From: G963674665 sp963674665
Lineage (GTDB): Bacteria > Desulfobacterota > Desulfovibrionia > Desulfovibrionales > Desulfovibrionaceae
Reading direction: 5' to 3'
Assembly (NCBI GenBank): GCA_963674665.2
Contig: CAXXPL010000003.1
Location: forward strand, 62,001-126,000
DNA length: 64,000 nt
Made by a program: the position numbers and the translations under genes. The notes below the pieces were generated by a model. The model did not search any database, was not told the DNA's origin, and saw only the letters and a program-made list of their open reading frames with translations. This document shows positions 15,222 through 23,612 of the stretch, piece by piece (position 1 is the first letter of the stretch; every line of letters starts with the position of its first letter).

Positions 15222-15527
15222 ATGGGCCAGGATGCCAAGATCATTCCCCTTTCCGTACCAATTCAAATCGGATCCGAGACCATCACCCAGCTGGAACTGT
15301 CCCCTCCCAAGGCCAAGCATCTGCGGGGGTTGCGGCTGAAACTGTTCGGAGGCGACGGCCAGTTCGGCCTTGACCTGGACATCTCCGACCTGCTGGACGT
15401 GGCCGGGCGTATGGCCAACCAAGCCCCTAGCGTGATCAACGAATTGTCCGTTGCCGACATGCCTGCGGTGAGTACGGCGGTGATGGATTTTTTGCCCGCT
15501 GGCCTGGTGACTTCGACGAGTGCATAG
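15222..15527 (+). CDS. Tail assembly chaperone, zero-frame product
   Basis: This 101-aa protein starts at ATG 15222 (AGGAGCGG site) and corresponds to the gpG-type tail assembly chaperone (Mu gp41 position) that coats the tape measure during tube growth. The sequence is largely helical with LELSPPKAKHLRGLRLKLFGGDGQ and a helical SVINELSVADMPAVSTAVMDF end. At T TTT TTG (15488-15494) a -1 slip would replace the last residues with the extension described in the next entry. The chaperone/extension pair before a tape-measure gene is near-universal in long-tailed phages. Confidence 0.8.
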   Translation: MGQDAKIIPLSVPIQIGSETITQLELSPPKAKHLRGLRLKLFGGDGQFGLDLDISDLLDVAGRMANQAPSVINELSVADMPAVSTAVMDFLPAGLVTSTSA

Positions 15528-15652
15528 AGCTGCTGGCCGGGTACCCGTTCCACATCTCGCCCCGGGAGATCATGGAAATGAACGCTTTGGAGCTGCTCTG
15601 GTGGGTGGAGCGGGCGGCACACCGGCTGCATCTGGAAAATAAACAGCATTAA
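15494..15652 (+). CDS. Tail chaperone -1 frameshift extension
   Basis: In the -1 frame after the heptamer T TTT TTG (15488-15494) the sequence encodes ARWPGDFDECIELLAGYPFH and ISPREIMEMNALELLWWVER to TAA 15652, with no usable start of its own. It resembles the small P2 E'/Mu-type second chaperone. The zero frame ends only 33 bases past the slip site. The fusion product starting at 15222 would be about 143 aa. The slip site fits the X XXY YYZ rule; efficiency cannot be judged. Confidence 0.8.
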   Translation, partial: ARWPGDFDECIELLAGYPFHISPREIMEMNALELLWWVERAAHRLHLENKQH

Positions 15653-15667
15653 ACGTTTAGGGAGGTT

Positions 15668-15708
15668 CTCAGGAACCTTTTTTCAAAAAGGTTCCTGAGC
15701 CGCCGGAG
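15668..15708. repeat. Perfect 15-bp hairpin plus inverted GCCTCCGG repeat, copy 3
   Basis: CTCAGGAACCTTTTT (15668-15682) and its exact complement AAAAAGGTTCCTGAG (15685-15699) are separated by two bases and followed by CCGCCGGAGGC. This is the inverted counterpart of the beginning of the repeats at 12186 and 20514. It lies between chaperone and tape-measure genes. The GGAGG inside the repeat may also serve as the ribosome site for the tape measure. Confidence 0.65.
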
Positions 15709-15719
15709 GCAATACCAGC

Positions 15720-17885
15720 GTGGCCACGAAACAGAACATCTCCATCCTGATCAAGGTCCTTGATCAGGTCAGCGCTCCTTTTCGCAATATCGCGCAAGGC
15801 CTGGACAATATCGCGGACAAGGCTGAGAAGGCCAACCGGCGAACCAAAACACTGGATAACTGGCTAAAGCGATTGGAGAAAAGCGCCGCCCGCCTGGGCC
15901 GAACCAGCGGCCTGATGAACATCGCCAAGGCCGTGGCCAAGGCCCGGGACAGCGTGGGCCAGATGGCGGGGAAGGCCACGGCCCTGGGAGGAAAGCTTAC
16001 TACTATAGGTTCTGGCGTTATCTATGGATTCAAGCGGCTGTTTCTGGACCCTGCCGCTGAATACGAAAATTTCGAAAGACGCATGTTGACCGCACAAAAG
16101 GGTAATGAGGCGGCGGCAAAGAAAAGCAGCGAGTACGTCCAAAAATTTGCGAGCAAGGTCCCGTTTCATCTCAACAGTGTCTACGACGCTTATATCAAGT
16201 TGCAAACATACGGGATTGATCCTGAGAATGGCGCTCTTCAAGCGGTGTTCGACCAAGCCGTCAAGACTGGCGGAGGCCTTAAGGGTTTGCAAGATAATGT
16301 CCAGGCTTTGGGTAGTGCATGGGCCAATGGCAAGTTGCAAAACAACGAGGCCATGCAACTTATGGAGCAGGGCATTCCTGTCTGGGATCTGTTGTCCAAG
16401 GCTTCTGGAATGTCCGCCGAGAAACTTCAAGAATTGGCGTCAAAGGGGATGCTCGGGCGTAAAGTTATCGCGTTGCTTATTGAGGAGATGGGCAAAGACG
16501 GCGCTGGTGCGTCTGAAAATAAAGCTAAAGGGTGGGACGGCATGATGACCAAACTCACGGACTGGTGGACCATATTTGCCGATATGGTCATGAAATCCGG
16601 CCCGTTCGAGTATCTGAAAAAACGTCTCAGTGAGTTTCTAGAAAAGCTTGAGGAAATGCAGGCCGACGGCAGTCTGCAGGCCCTGGCCGAGGAAGTGGGC
16701 AAAGGGATTTTGGAGATCCTCGAGGGCCTCTGGGAAATGGCGAAACAAGCCTGGGCAGCCCTGAACCTGGCTAAAGAAAAGCTCGGCGGCTGGGACAATG
16801 TGCTGCTGCTCATTGCCGGGATTATGGCCGGGCCGCTGGTGGCCGCCTTGGTCTCTGCCACACTGGCGGTCGGCAACCTGGGCATCGCCCTCATGACCAC
16901 GCCCGTGGGCTGGATTCTGCTCGCCTGCGCCTTGATCGCCGGGGCTGTGTACCTGATCTACAAGCACTGGGGCCAAATCAGCACATGGTTCGATAAAAAA
17001 CTTGGCAAGGTCAAGGATGCTTTTGACAAGGGGTTTATTCAGGGCATCGTCACCTTGCTCAAGGAGTTCTCACCGACCACGCTCCTGTTGGAAGCCCTGG
17101 ACGGGCTGGTGCAGGTGATGTTCGGCTACGACCTGGGAGCCAAAGTCAAAGAGCTGTTGCTGGATCTTAGCGAAGGATTCTGGGACCTGGCCATCTGGTT
17201 CTGGGAGGCCGGAGGCGAGGCGGTGCAGTCATTGTGGGAAGGCTGCAAGGAGAAGTGGACCGGCGTCAAGACCTGGTTCAATACCAAGGTCGATGCGATA
17301 GGCGAGTTGTTCGGCCGGTTGGACCTGCTCGGGGCGGGGCAAAAAGCCCTGGAGTCACTGTGGACCGGGTTGAAAAACATCTGGGCCAACATCGAGGTCT
17401 GGATCGGTGAAAAGGCCTCGGCCCTGGCCAAGCCCTTTGTCGACGCGGCCGAGTACATGTTCAATGCCGGAACCGACCTGTTCCAGTCCCTGTGGGACGG
17501 GGCCAAGGACCTGGCCAAGCAGTTCCTGGAGTGGCTGTCCGACACCGGCACCCGCATCGAGAACTACATCAAGGACATGATCCCGGACATCTCCTGGCCG
17601 TCCATGCCCAGCTGGATTTGGGGTGGCGATGATGACGGCAACGTTCAGGCAAAGAGCGCGGCGTCCGACTCCATGCGCAACCCGCCCAGCCCTGCCGGGG
17701 CGACCCACATCATGGCCAATGGCGGAGCGGGCGCGGCTCGCGCCCAGACCGATCACACGGTCACGACCAAGGTGCATATCACGGCCGACAACCTGCCCCC
17801 GGGCATGAGCGTGTCCACCCCGGCCTCCAGCGCCGACGAAACCAACCTGGATCTGGGGTATAGCCGTGCGGGAGGTGGCTGGTAA
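15720..17885 (+). CDS. Tape measure protein (tail length determinant)
   Basis: This is a 721-aa protein that spans the tail lumen and sets tail length. Evidence is position after the frameshifted chaperone, an N-terminal ISILIKVLDQVSAPFRNIAQGLDNIADKAEKA coiled region typical of Mu-like tape measures, a hydrophobic pair (LLLIAGIMAGPLVAALVSATLAVGN, IALMTTPVGWILLACALIAGAVYLI), and repeated W-rich helices (ESLWTGLKNIWANIEVW, QSLWDGAKDLAKQFLEWL). The start is GTG 15720, about 12 bases after GGAGG. At roughly 720 residues the predicted tail is on the order of 100 nm, similar to Mu. Confidence 0.88.
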   Translation: MATKQNISILIKVLDQVSAPFRNIAQGLDNIADKAEKANRRTKTLDNWLKRLEKSAARLGRTSGLMNIAKAVAKARDSVGQMAGKATALGGKLTTIGSGVIYGFKRLFLDPAAEYENFERRMLTAQKGNEAAAKKSSEYVQKFASKVPFHLNSVYDAYIKLQTYGIDPENGALQAVFDQAVKTGGGLKGLQDNVQALGSAWANGKLQNNEAMQLMEQGIPVWDLLSKASGMSAEKLQELASKGMLGRKVIALLIEEMGKDGAGASENKAKGWDGMMTKLTDWWTIFADMVMKSGPFEYLKKRLSEFLEKLEEMQADGSLQALAEEVGKGILEILEGLWEMAKQAWAALNLAKEKLGGWDNVLLLIAGIMAGPLVAALVSATLAVGNLGIALMTTPVGWILLACALIAGAVYLIYKHWGQISTWFDKKLGKVKDAFDKGFIQGIVTLLKEFSPTTLLLEALDGLVQVMFGYDLGAKVKELLLDLSEGFWDLAIWFWEAGGEAVQSLWEGCKEKWTGVKTWFNTKVDAIGELFGRLDLLGAGQKALESLWTGLKNIWANIEVWIGEKASALAKPFVDAAEYMFNAGTDLFQSLWDGAKDLAKQFLEWLSDTGTRIENYIKDMIPDISWPSMPSWIWGGDDDGNVQAKSAASDSMRNPPSPAGATHIMANGGAGAARAQTDHTVTTKVHITADNLPPGMSVSTPASSADETNLDLGYSRAGGGW

Positions 17886-19357
17886 TGAGCATCTGGAAAG
17901 CCTTCTTTCGCCAAGCCTCGTTCAAGGGCTGTCCCTTTTTTGTTGCCTCCGTGGACTCCAGCTACGGCCGCAAGGGTGTGCACCACGAGTTCCCGCAAAG
18001 GGATTTCGGGTTCTTCGAGGACCTTGGGGACGCGGATCCGGAATTTAGCGTGGACGGCTATCTCACGGACAAAATGATCGGCGGCTACATGGCCGCCCGC
18101 GACGCCCTGGTGGCGGCCTGCAGGGAGCGTGGCCCGGGCCGCCTGGTACACCCCTACAGAGGGGAGCTGACCGTTGTGTGTCTGTCCTGCAGCATCCGCG
18201 AAGACAGGGACGAGGGCGGTATCTGCAATGTGTCTCTCAAATTTTTGGAGTGCAAGGCGCAGGACAGTTATGACCAGCCCGCCGCCCGGGCCGACACCAC
18301 GGCGGCGGTGTACGCGGCTGCGGACAGCGCCATGAACCAGGTCCTGGACCGGTACGCCGTGGAGTTCGGCCTCGGCCCCCTTGACGGCTTCAGCGGCGGA
18401 CTGACCTCTGCCGAGCTCGCCGCCTGGCCCGGTGCGGACATGCCCTCCTTCGTGAGTGACGACATCGGTCAATGCCTGGATACCACCCTGGCCAGCCTGT
18501 CCGGTATGACAAGATACGCGCGTGTCAACTCGGACGCCATGGTTATGGACATGTTGCGGGGCGGGCTCGACTTCACCGCGCTCATCTCACCGGCCGCGGC
18601 AGACCCCTTGAACACCGGCCTGGCCCTGGCCGCCAATTCCACCAGGACACGCCGTTTCATATCCGGAGCCCTGGGCAGATTTTCCGACGCGGGCATCCTG
18701 TTGCCCAACGCCCTGTCCACGTCCTTCAATCTGACGGCGTTCTACACTGAGCGCATTGCCACACTGACCAACCGCACTCTGCAGGTGCCCGCGGACTTGC
18801 GCGCCCTGGGCAACGACCTGTGCGCCCTGATTGCCACGGTCTCGCCCCTGGCCGGGACGGCTGACCGGGCATTCGCCGCCTTCATGGTCCTCAAGGGCTT
18901 CAGTTTGGACAAAGTTGCCGAAACCACGGCCACTCGCGTGCTGCAGAACAACCTGCGCCAGGCCCTGGCCGGGGTGGTCCGCCGGGCGTCCGTCATCGAG
19001 GCCGCGCGCCTGGTGCCCCTGGTGAGCATGCAGTGCCGCTCCCAGGCCTTGGAGATCCGGGACACGGTTTCCGGCCTGCTGGACACCCTCATGGAGGCCG
19101 AGGACACCAGCGACGATTTTTACACCCGATGCTCGGCCCTGCGCGCCGCCTGCGTCGCCAACATCAGGGAGCGTGCCCCCAGTCTGGCCAAGGTGGCCAT
19201 CATCACCCCGAAAGTCACCACCAACAGCCTGGTGCAGGCCTATGAGCTGTACGGGGATCTGTCGCGCGAGGCCTCCATCATTCAACGTAACCGGCGCAAT
19301 GGTGTGCGCAACCCCGCACTCATTGCCGGGGGCAACGCCCTGGAGGTGCTGCTGTGA
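17885..19357 (+). CDS. DNA circularization / baseplate protein (Mu gpN-like)
   Basis: This 490-aa protein has the DNA_circ_N type N-terminus (WKAFFRQASFKGCPFFVASVDS, HHEFPQRDFGFFEDLGDADPEF, VDGYLTDKMIGGYMAARDAL). It corresponds to Mu gpN. Despite the legacy name, in Mu-like phages the protein belongs to the baseplate/tail hub assembly. The C-terminal two thirds are helical with repeated Ala-rich segments. It overlaps the tape measure end by one base and the next gene by four, a tightly coupled tail operon. It is intact. Confidence 0.85.
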   Translation: MSIWKAFFRQASFKGCPFFVASVDSSYGRKGVHHEFPQRDFGFFEDLGDADPEFSVDGYLTDKMIGGYMAARDALVAACRERGPGRLVHPYRGELTVVCLSCSIREDRDEGGICNVSLKFLECKAQDSYDQPAARADTTAAVYAAADSAMNQVLDRYAVEFGLGPLDGFSGGLTSAELAAWPGADMPSFVSDDIGQCLDTTLASLSGMTRYARVNSDAMVMDMLRGGLDFTALISPAAADPLNTGLALAANSTRTRRFISGALGRFSDAGILLPNALSTSFNLTAFYTERIATLTNRTLQVPADLRALGNDLCALIATVSPLAGTADRAFAAFMVLKGFSLDKVAETTATRVLQNNLRQALAGVVRRASVIEAARLVPLVSMQCRSQALEIRDTVSGLLDTLMEAEDTSDDFYTRCSALRAACVANIRERAPSLAKVAIITPKVTTNSLVQAYELYGDLSREASIIQRNRRNGVRNPALIAGGNALEVLL

Positions 19358-20499
19358 TTCGCCAGGACAAGGAGCGGAGGCACCGCGTCAAGCTCACGGT
19401 GGACAACACCGTGTACCAGGGCTGGACCGGTGTCACTGTGATCCGCTCCATTGAGCAGGCGGCCGCGGGTTTCGAAATTAACGTGGCGGACAAGTGGCAG
19501 TACGGCCACCTGCGCTGGCCCATCAAGCCCGGAGCCGAATGCGAACTGAGCCTGGACGACGAGACGGTTATCCAGGGGCACGTGGACGAATCCAATCCCT
19601 CTTTCGATGCCGGGTCACACTCCTTGCATATTACAGGGCGCTGCCAGGTGGGCGATCTGGTGGACTGCTCGGCCATCGCGAGCCCGGACGAGTGGCACGG
19701 CCTGCGCCTGGAAGACGTTGCCCAGCGCCTGTGCGAGCCCTTTGGCATCACCGTGAGCGCCCAGTGCGACACCGGAGACACCTTCGAGCCTTTCAAGCTG
19801 CAACAGGGCGAGACCGTGCACGAGGCCATCGAGCGCATGTGCCGGGCGCGGGCCTGCCTGGCCGTGTCCGACGGCCGGGGCGGGCTGCTGATCCTGCGGG
19901 CCGGAGAAGGCCGCGCGGCCAGCGATATCAAGGAGGGTGACAACCTCCTGACCGCCTCCGCCACCTATTCCTGGCGGGACCGCTACAGCGAATACCTGGT
20001 CAAGGGGCAGCAACCCGGCGTGAAGGTTGACGCCGAGGAGGCGCGCTCCCCCAAAGGCTCAGCCAAAGACGAGCACGTGGATCGCTACCGCCCTCTGCTG
20101 GTGCTTGCCGACGCGGCCGCCACCGGTCAGACGCCCCTGGAGCGGGCGCGTTGGGAGGCCACGGTGCGTGCCGGCAAAGGCGTGCGCATCTCGGCCAAGG
20201 TCCAGGGCTGGCGCATGACAGGCGGCGACCTCTGGCCATTGAACGCCCTCACGCGCATCACCTCGCCCCTGCTGGATCTGGACGAAATCCTGCTGATAAG
20301 CGCCCTGCGTTTCAATCTTTCGGAACAGGGCAGCACCAGCGAGCTGACCCTGTGCCATCCGGACGCGTTCAAGGAACTGCCCCAGGTGGAAAAAGGCGGG
20401 AAAGGCAAGACAGCCAGCCCTTCGGGCCTGAAAGGCAAGGATAACGACACCAAATCCCAGGATCTGACCCTGGAGCAGCTCAAAGCCATGGACTTATGA
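19354..20499 (+). CDS. Baseplate hub protein (Mu gp44 / P2 gpD-like)
   Basis: This is a 381-aa hub protein of the Mup44/gpD type, the inner ring to which the spike attaches. Features are a beta-rich N-terminal VKLTVDNTVYQGWTGVTVIRSIEQAAAGFEI, a lysin-like linker domain (LRLEDVAQRLCEPFGITVSAQ, ETVHEAIERMCRARACLAVSD), and a C-terminal ISALRFNLSEQGSTSELTLCHPDAF stretch typical of the family. It starts at GTG 19354 overlapping the gpN-like stop. The end is followed by the second GCCTCCGG repeat, which separates it from the spike gene. Confidence 0.85.
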   Translation: MIRQDKERRHRVKLTVDNTVYQGWTGVTVIRSIEQAAAGFEINVADKWQYGHLRWPIKPGAECELSLDDETVIQGHVDESNPSFDAGSHSLHITGRCQVGDLVDCSAIASPDEWHGLRLEDVAQRLCEPFGITVSAQCDTGDTFEPFKLQQGETVHEAIERMCRARACLAVSDGRGGLLILRAGEGRAASDIKEGDNLLTASATYSWRDRYSEYLVKGQQPGVKVDAEEARSPKGSAKDEHVDRYRPLLVLADAAATGQTPLERARWEATVRAGKGVRISAKVQGWRMTGGDLWPLNALTRITSPLLDLDEILLISALRFNLSEQGSTSELTLCHPDAFKELPQVEKGGKGKTASPSGLKGKDNDTKSQDLTLEQLKAMDL

Positions 20500-20513
20500 A
20501 CAGCCAGATGTAT

Positions 20514-20680
20514 GCCTCCGGTGGCAAAAGAATCTTTTTTGAAAAAGGTTCTTTGGAATCTCCAACAACTTTTGGCAGGTAAAATAAATGGATACAGGCA
20601 AGCATTGTTCACATATTCGCGGGTCCAGGGGGTCGTTGCCCCATGGCGGGATTTGGGGCGGAGCCCCAAACAAACAAAGG
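20514..20680. repeat. GCCTCCGG repeat, copy 2
   Basis: About 167 bp between hub and spike genes, matching 12186-12345 across its length: GCCTCCGGTGGC, an AGAATC(T)6G(A)5GGTTCT hairpin, GGTAAAATAAATGGATA, GGGTCCAGGGGG, and GGGGCGGAGCCCC. It interrupts an otherwise overlapping tail operon, as an inserted element would. Confidence 0.75.
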
Positions 20681-20687
20681 GGCATCC

Positions 20688-21323
20688 ATGGACTTTCGAG
20701 CCATTAACAAACACCTCCGCCCCCTGGCCAACCGGGTCATGCTCATGGTGGCCCGTGGCGTGCTGCGCGCCATCAACGACGCCGGTGGCCTGCAAATCGT
20801 CCAGACCGCCCTGTTGGAGGGCGAGATGCGCGACGAAGTGGAGCGGATGCAGAACTATGGCATGACCTCGCACCCCCATCCCGGTGCAGAGGCCGCCTGC
20901 GTGTTTCCCACGGGCAACCGGGACCACGGTCTGGCCGTGGCTGTGGATGACCGGCGCTACAGGCCCAAGCAATTGGCCGAGGGCGAAGTCATGGTTTACA
21001 GCAGCTTCGACCAGTTCCTCCACCTGCGCGAGGACGGCGCCCTGGAGATATACGCGCCCAAGGGCATTGTGCTCCACACCGAGGACGATCAGATGATCAA
21101 GCTCAAGGCGGGCAAGATCATGCGCCACGCCACGGAATACGACGGCGCGGACGTGGCCGGGTACGCGGAAAAGCTCTGGTGGCTGGAGGACGAGGGCCAA
21201 TGGTGGTGGGAGTACTGGCGCAACGGGGCGACTTTCAAGGCGACCGTTGACCACGGCATTGCCCCGCCCGAGGTCCCCAGCGAGGAGCCGGATCCGGAAT
21301 GGGACTGGGAGACAGGGAGATAG
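20688..21323 (+). CDS. Baseplate spike protein (Mu gp45 / gpV-like)
   Basis: This is a 211-aa baseplate-V type spike protein that forms the membrane-piercing tip. The start at ATG 20688 gives DFRAINKHLRPLANRVMLMVARGVLRAIND, then an OB-fold region (LQIVQTALLEGEMRDEVERMQNYGMTSHPHPGAEAACVFPTGNRDHGLAVAVDD). A beta-helix part with regularly spaced residues follows (LREDGALEIYAPKGIVLHTEDDQMIKLKAGKI). The length and Mup45 pattern are normal, but no apical metal-binding HxH motif is obvious at the C-terminus, which ends acidic and proline-rich. Confidence 0.82.
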   Translation: MDFRAINKHLRPLANRVMLMVARGVLRAINDAGGLQIVQTALLEGEMRDEVERMQNYGMTSHPHPGAEAACVFPTGNRDHGLAVAVDDRRYRPKQLAEGEVMVYSSFDQFLHLREDGALEIYAPKGIVLHTEDDQMIKLKAGKIMRHATEYDGADVAGYAEKLWWLEDEGQWWWEYWRNGATFKATVDHGIAPPEVPSEEPDPEWDWETGR

Positions 21324-21325
21324 CC

Positions 21326-21802
21326 ATGGACATACGAATGATCTTTGACGGTTGGCTGCTCTCCGGGGATCTGACCGCCGAACACCATGCTCTGGACACT
21401 GACGCCGGGCTGGAGACCGCCATCATAATATCCCTGTTTTCGGACCGCAGAGCGGCGGCCACGGACGAGCTGCCCGCCGGGCACACCTGGCGGCGCGGTT
21501 GGTGGGGGGCGGAACTGCCCGACGTACCGGGTGACGAGACGCAGTGGGGGTCGCATTTGTGGCTCCTGAGCCGCGAAAAGCAGACCGAAGAGACCAGGCT
21601 GCGGGCAGAGCAATATGCCCGCGAAGCCCTGGAGTGGCTCATGGAGGACGGCGCGGCCGAGGATATTGAGGTGACCGCCAAGTGGACCGCCACGGGCTTT
21701 CTGGACCTGCGCGTGGACGTGACCAGACCGAACAACACCCGTTACGCCTGGCAATGGAGCGAGGCTTGGCAGGCACAGGAGGAGATGCTCAATGGCGTTT
21801 AA
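21326..21802 (+). CDS. Baseplate wedge protein (Mu gp46 family)
   Basis: This is a 158-aa GP46-family protein from ATG 21326. Markers are DIRMIFDGWLLSGDLTAEHHALDTDAGLETAIIISLFSDRRA, followed by the RRGWWGAELPDVPGDETQWGSHLWLLSREKQ core characteristic of the family. It corresponds to gpW/gp25-type wedge proteins in other myoviruses. The end overlaps the gp47-like gene by 11 bases. It is intact and of normal length. Confidence 0.88.
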   Translation: MDIRMIFDGWLLSGDLTAEHHALDTDAGLETAIIISLFSDRRAAATDELPAGHTWRRGWWGAELPDVPGDETQWGSHLWLLSREKQTEETRLRAEQYAREALEWLMEDGAAEDIEVTAKWTATGFLDLRVDVTRPNNTRYAWQWSEAWQAQEEMLNGV

Positions 21803-22937
21803 CAGGCCGACGTTGAAAGAGCTGGTTGATCAGTACCAGACCGACTTCGAAACCCGATTGCCGGAGCTGGATTCCAGGCTACGGCGCTCGGTTCTGGCGG
21901 TCATGGCCCGGGTTCAGGCCGGCGTTGCCCACCTGCTCTATGGGTTCCAGTCATGGATCGCCCTGCAGACATTGCCGGACACTGCCGAGGCCGAAATTCT
22001 GGAACGCCATGCCGCAATATGGGGGCTGTCGCGTAAGGCGGCCGCCTTTGCAACGGGCAAGGTGCAATTCACGGCCACAAACGGCTCGATCATCGCCAAG
22101 GGCGCGGAAATCCGGCGCTCGGACGGGGCCAACTACACGGTGACCGGAGACGCCACGGCTGTGGGTGGCGTGGCAGTGGCCACGGTTCAGGCGGTCGAGG
22201 CCGGAACCGAAAGCGAAGCGGCAGTGGGGGTGTCCATGCGCCTGGTCTCGCCCGTATCCGGGGTGACCTCCTCGGGCAGCGTGTCGGTGGCGGTGGACGG
22301 CGGCACAGACGCGGAGATTGACGAGGACCTGCGCTCCCGGATCCTGGCCAGGATCCATGAGCCGCCCCATGGCGGCAGCTCCACGGACTACGCGGCCTGG
22401 GCTTTGGAGGTCTCCGGGGTGGCCCGTGTCTGGGTCCGGCCCTTGTGGCTCGGCCTGGGCACGGTGGGCGTGCTGTTCGTCACGGACAACGCGGAGAACG
22501 GCGTATTGCCCCTGGTTCAGTACCTGCGCGCCGGGGTGGGAGTGGCCGGGCAGAGCCTGGGTACCCTGGACTATGACGGCTCCATCATCCCGGACGCCGC
22601 AACGGTTGCCCGGGTGCAGGCGCACATAGACGCCGAGGACGTGCGCCCGGTGACTGCGGACGTGTACGTGGTGGCCCCGACGGCAGCATACCTCAACCCG
22701 GTCATAACCGGTCTGGCCCCCCTGACAGAGGCGGTCAAGGCCGAGGTGACGGCGGAGCTTGAGGACCTGCTCCAGCGCGAGGCCGAGCCCGGCGGCACCA
22801 TCCTGGTCTCCCACATCCGGGAGGCGGTCTCCATCGCCGTGGGCGAGTGGGACCACACACTGGTCTGGCCCACCGAGGATGTCACCCATGAAAAATATGA
22901 GATCGCCGTGCTCGGCGAAATAACCTGGAGCGTTTAA
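21792..22937 (+). CDS. Baseplate wedge J-like protein (Mu gp47)
   Basis: This 381-aa protein of the baseplate_J family builds the wedge that links hub to fibres. N-terminal FNRPTLKELVDQYQTDFETRLPEL and the central IPEGTEIRRSDG-like segment (IIAKGAEIRRSDGANYTVTGDATAVGG) are diagnostic. So are RIHEPPHGGSSTDYAAWALEVSGVARVWV and the C-terminal EAVSIAVGEWDHTLVWPTEDV. The stop overlaps the next start by one base. No lesion is seen. Confidence 0.9.
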   Translation: MAFNRPTLKELVDQYQTDFETRLPELDSRLRRSVLAVMARVQAGVAHLLYGFQSWIALQTLPDTAEAEILERHAAIWGLSRKAAAFATGKVQFTATNGSIIAKGAEIRRSDGANYTVTGDATAVGGVAVATVQAVEAGTESEAAVGVSMRLVSPVSGVTSSGSVSVAVDGGTDAEIDEDLRSRILARIHEPPHGGSSTDYAAWALEVSGVARVWVRPLWLGLGTVGVLFVTDNAENGVLPLVQYLRAGVGVAGQSLGTLDYDGSIIPDAATVARVQAHIDAEDVRPVTADVYVVAPTAAYLNPVITGLAPLTEAVKAEVTAELEDLLQREAEPGGTILVSHIREAVSIAVGEWDHTLVWPTEDVTHEKYEIAVLGEITWSV

Positions 22938-23611
22938 TGGCCACGGAAAAGGACTATCTGGCCGTACAACAGAGCCTCCTGCCGCCTGGCCAGGCCTGGC
23001 CGCGCGACGGCGAGTCCCTTCTGACCAGGGTACTCACCGCCCTGGCCGACGGCTGGAACCGCCTGCACGCCCGCGCCCTGCGCCTGGTTGAGGAGGCGGA
23101 CCCGCGCACCGCCCGGGAAATGATCATGGACTGGGAGACCGTCTGCGGCCTGCCCGACGAGTGCACGTTCAGCGCCACCACCCTGGAGGAGCGCCGCGAG
23201 GCTGTGGTGCGCAAGCTCACCTACCGGGGCGGGCAGTCCCGGACCTATTTCCAGGGTCTGGCCAAGGCTCTGGGCTATGAAATCGAGATTCTGGAGTTCC
23301 GCCCATTTGTCTGCGGCCTGGCCCGCGTGGGTGACGTGCTCACCGCCGGGCACGAGGTGCGCCATGTGTGGCGCGTCTGGGTCAAGGGCGTACGGGCGAC
23401 CAGGTTCCGCTGCGGCGTGAGTTCCTGCCCGGACAAACTCGGCAAGATCGACTACGCCGAGGACCTGGAGTGCTTGCTGACCCGCTGGAAACCGGCGCAC
23501 ACACGTCTGGTGTTCGGCTATAACTACGGACCCGATCCCCTGGTGGATTTTTTCCGGTGCGGCGTGAATTGCTGTCCGGACCGCCTGGGTAAACTCATAA
23601 TGGAGGAGTAG
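22937..23611 (+). CDS. Tail protein, Mu gp48 / DUF2313 (YmfQ) family
   Basis: This is a 224-aa protein with LAVQQSLLPPGQAWPRDGESLLTRVLTALADGWNRLHARALRLVEEADPRTA, a clear DUF2313/YmfQ signature, plus an internal duplication of an FRCGVSSCPDKLGKIDY / FRCGVNCCPDRLGKLIM motif with paired cysteines near 155-175 and 210-220. The family lies between wedge and fibre and helps attach the fibre. The two Cys-rich repeats might bind metal or form disulfides; this is inferred from spacing only. Confidence 0.82.
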   Translation: MATEKDYLAVQQSLLPPGQAWPRDGESLLTRVLTALADGWNRLHARALRLVEEADPRTAREMIMDWETVCGLPDECTFSATTLEERREAVVRKLTYRGGQSRTYFQGLAKALGYEIEILEFRPFVCGLARVGDVLTAGHEVRHVWRVWVKGVRATRFRCGVSSCPDKLGKIDYAEDLECLLTRWKPAHTRLVFGYNYGPDPLVDFFRCGVNCCPDRLGKLIMEE

Positions 23612-23612
23612 C

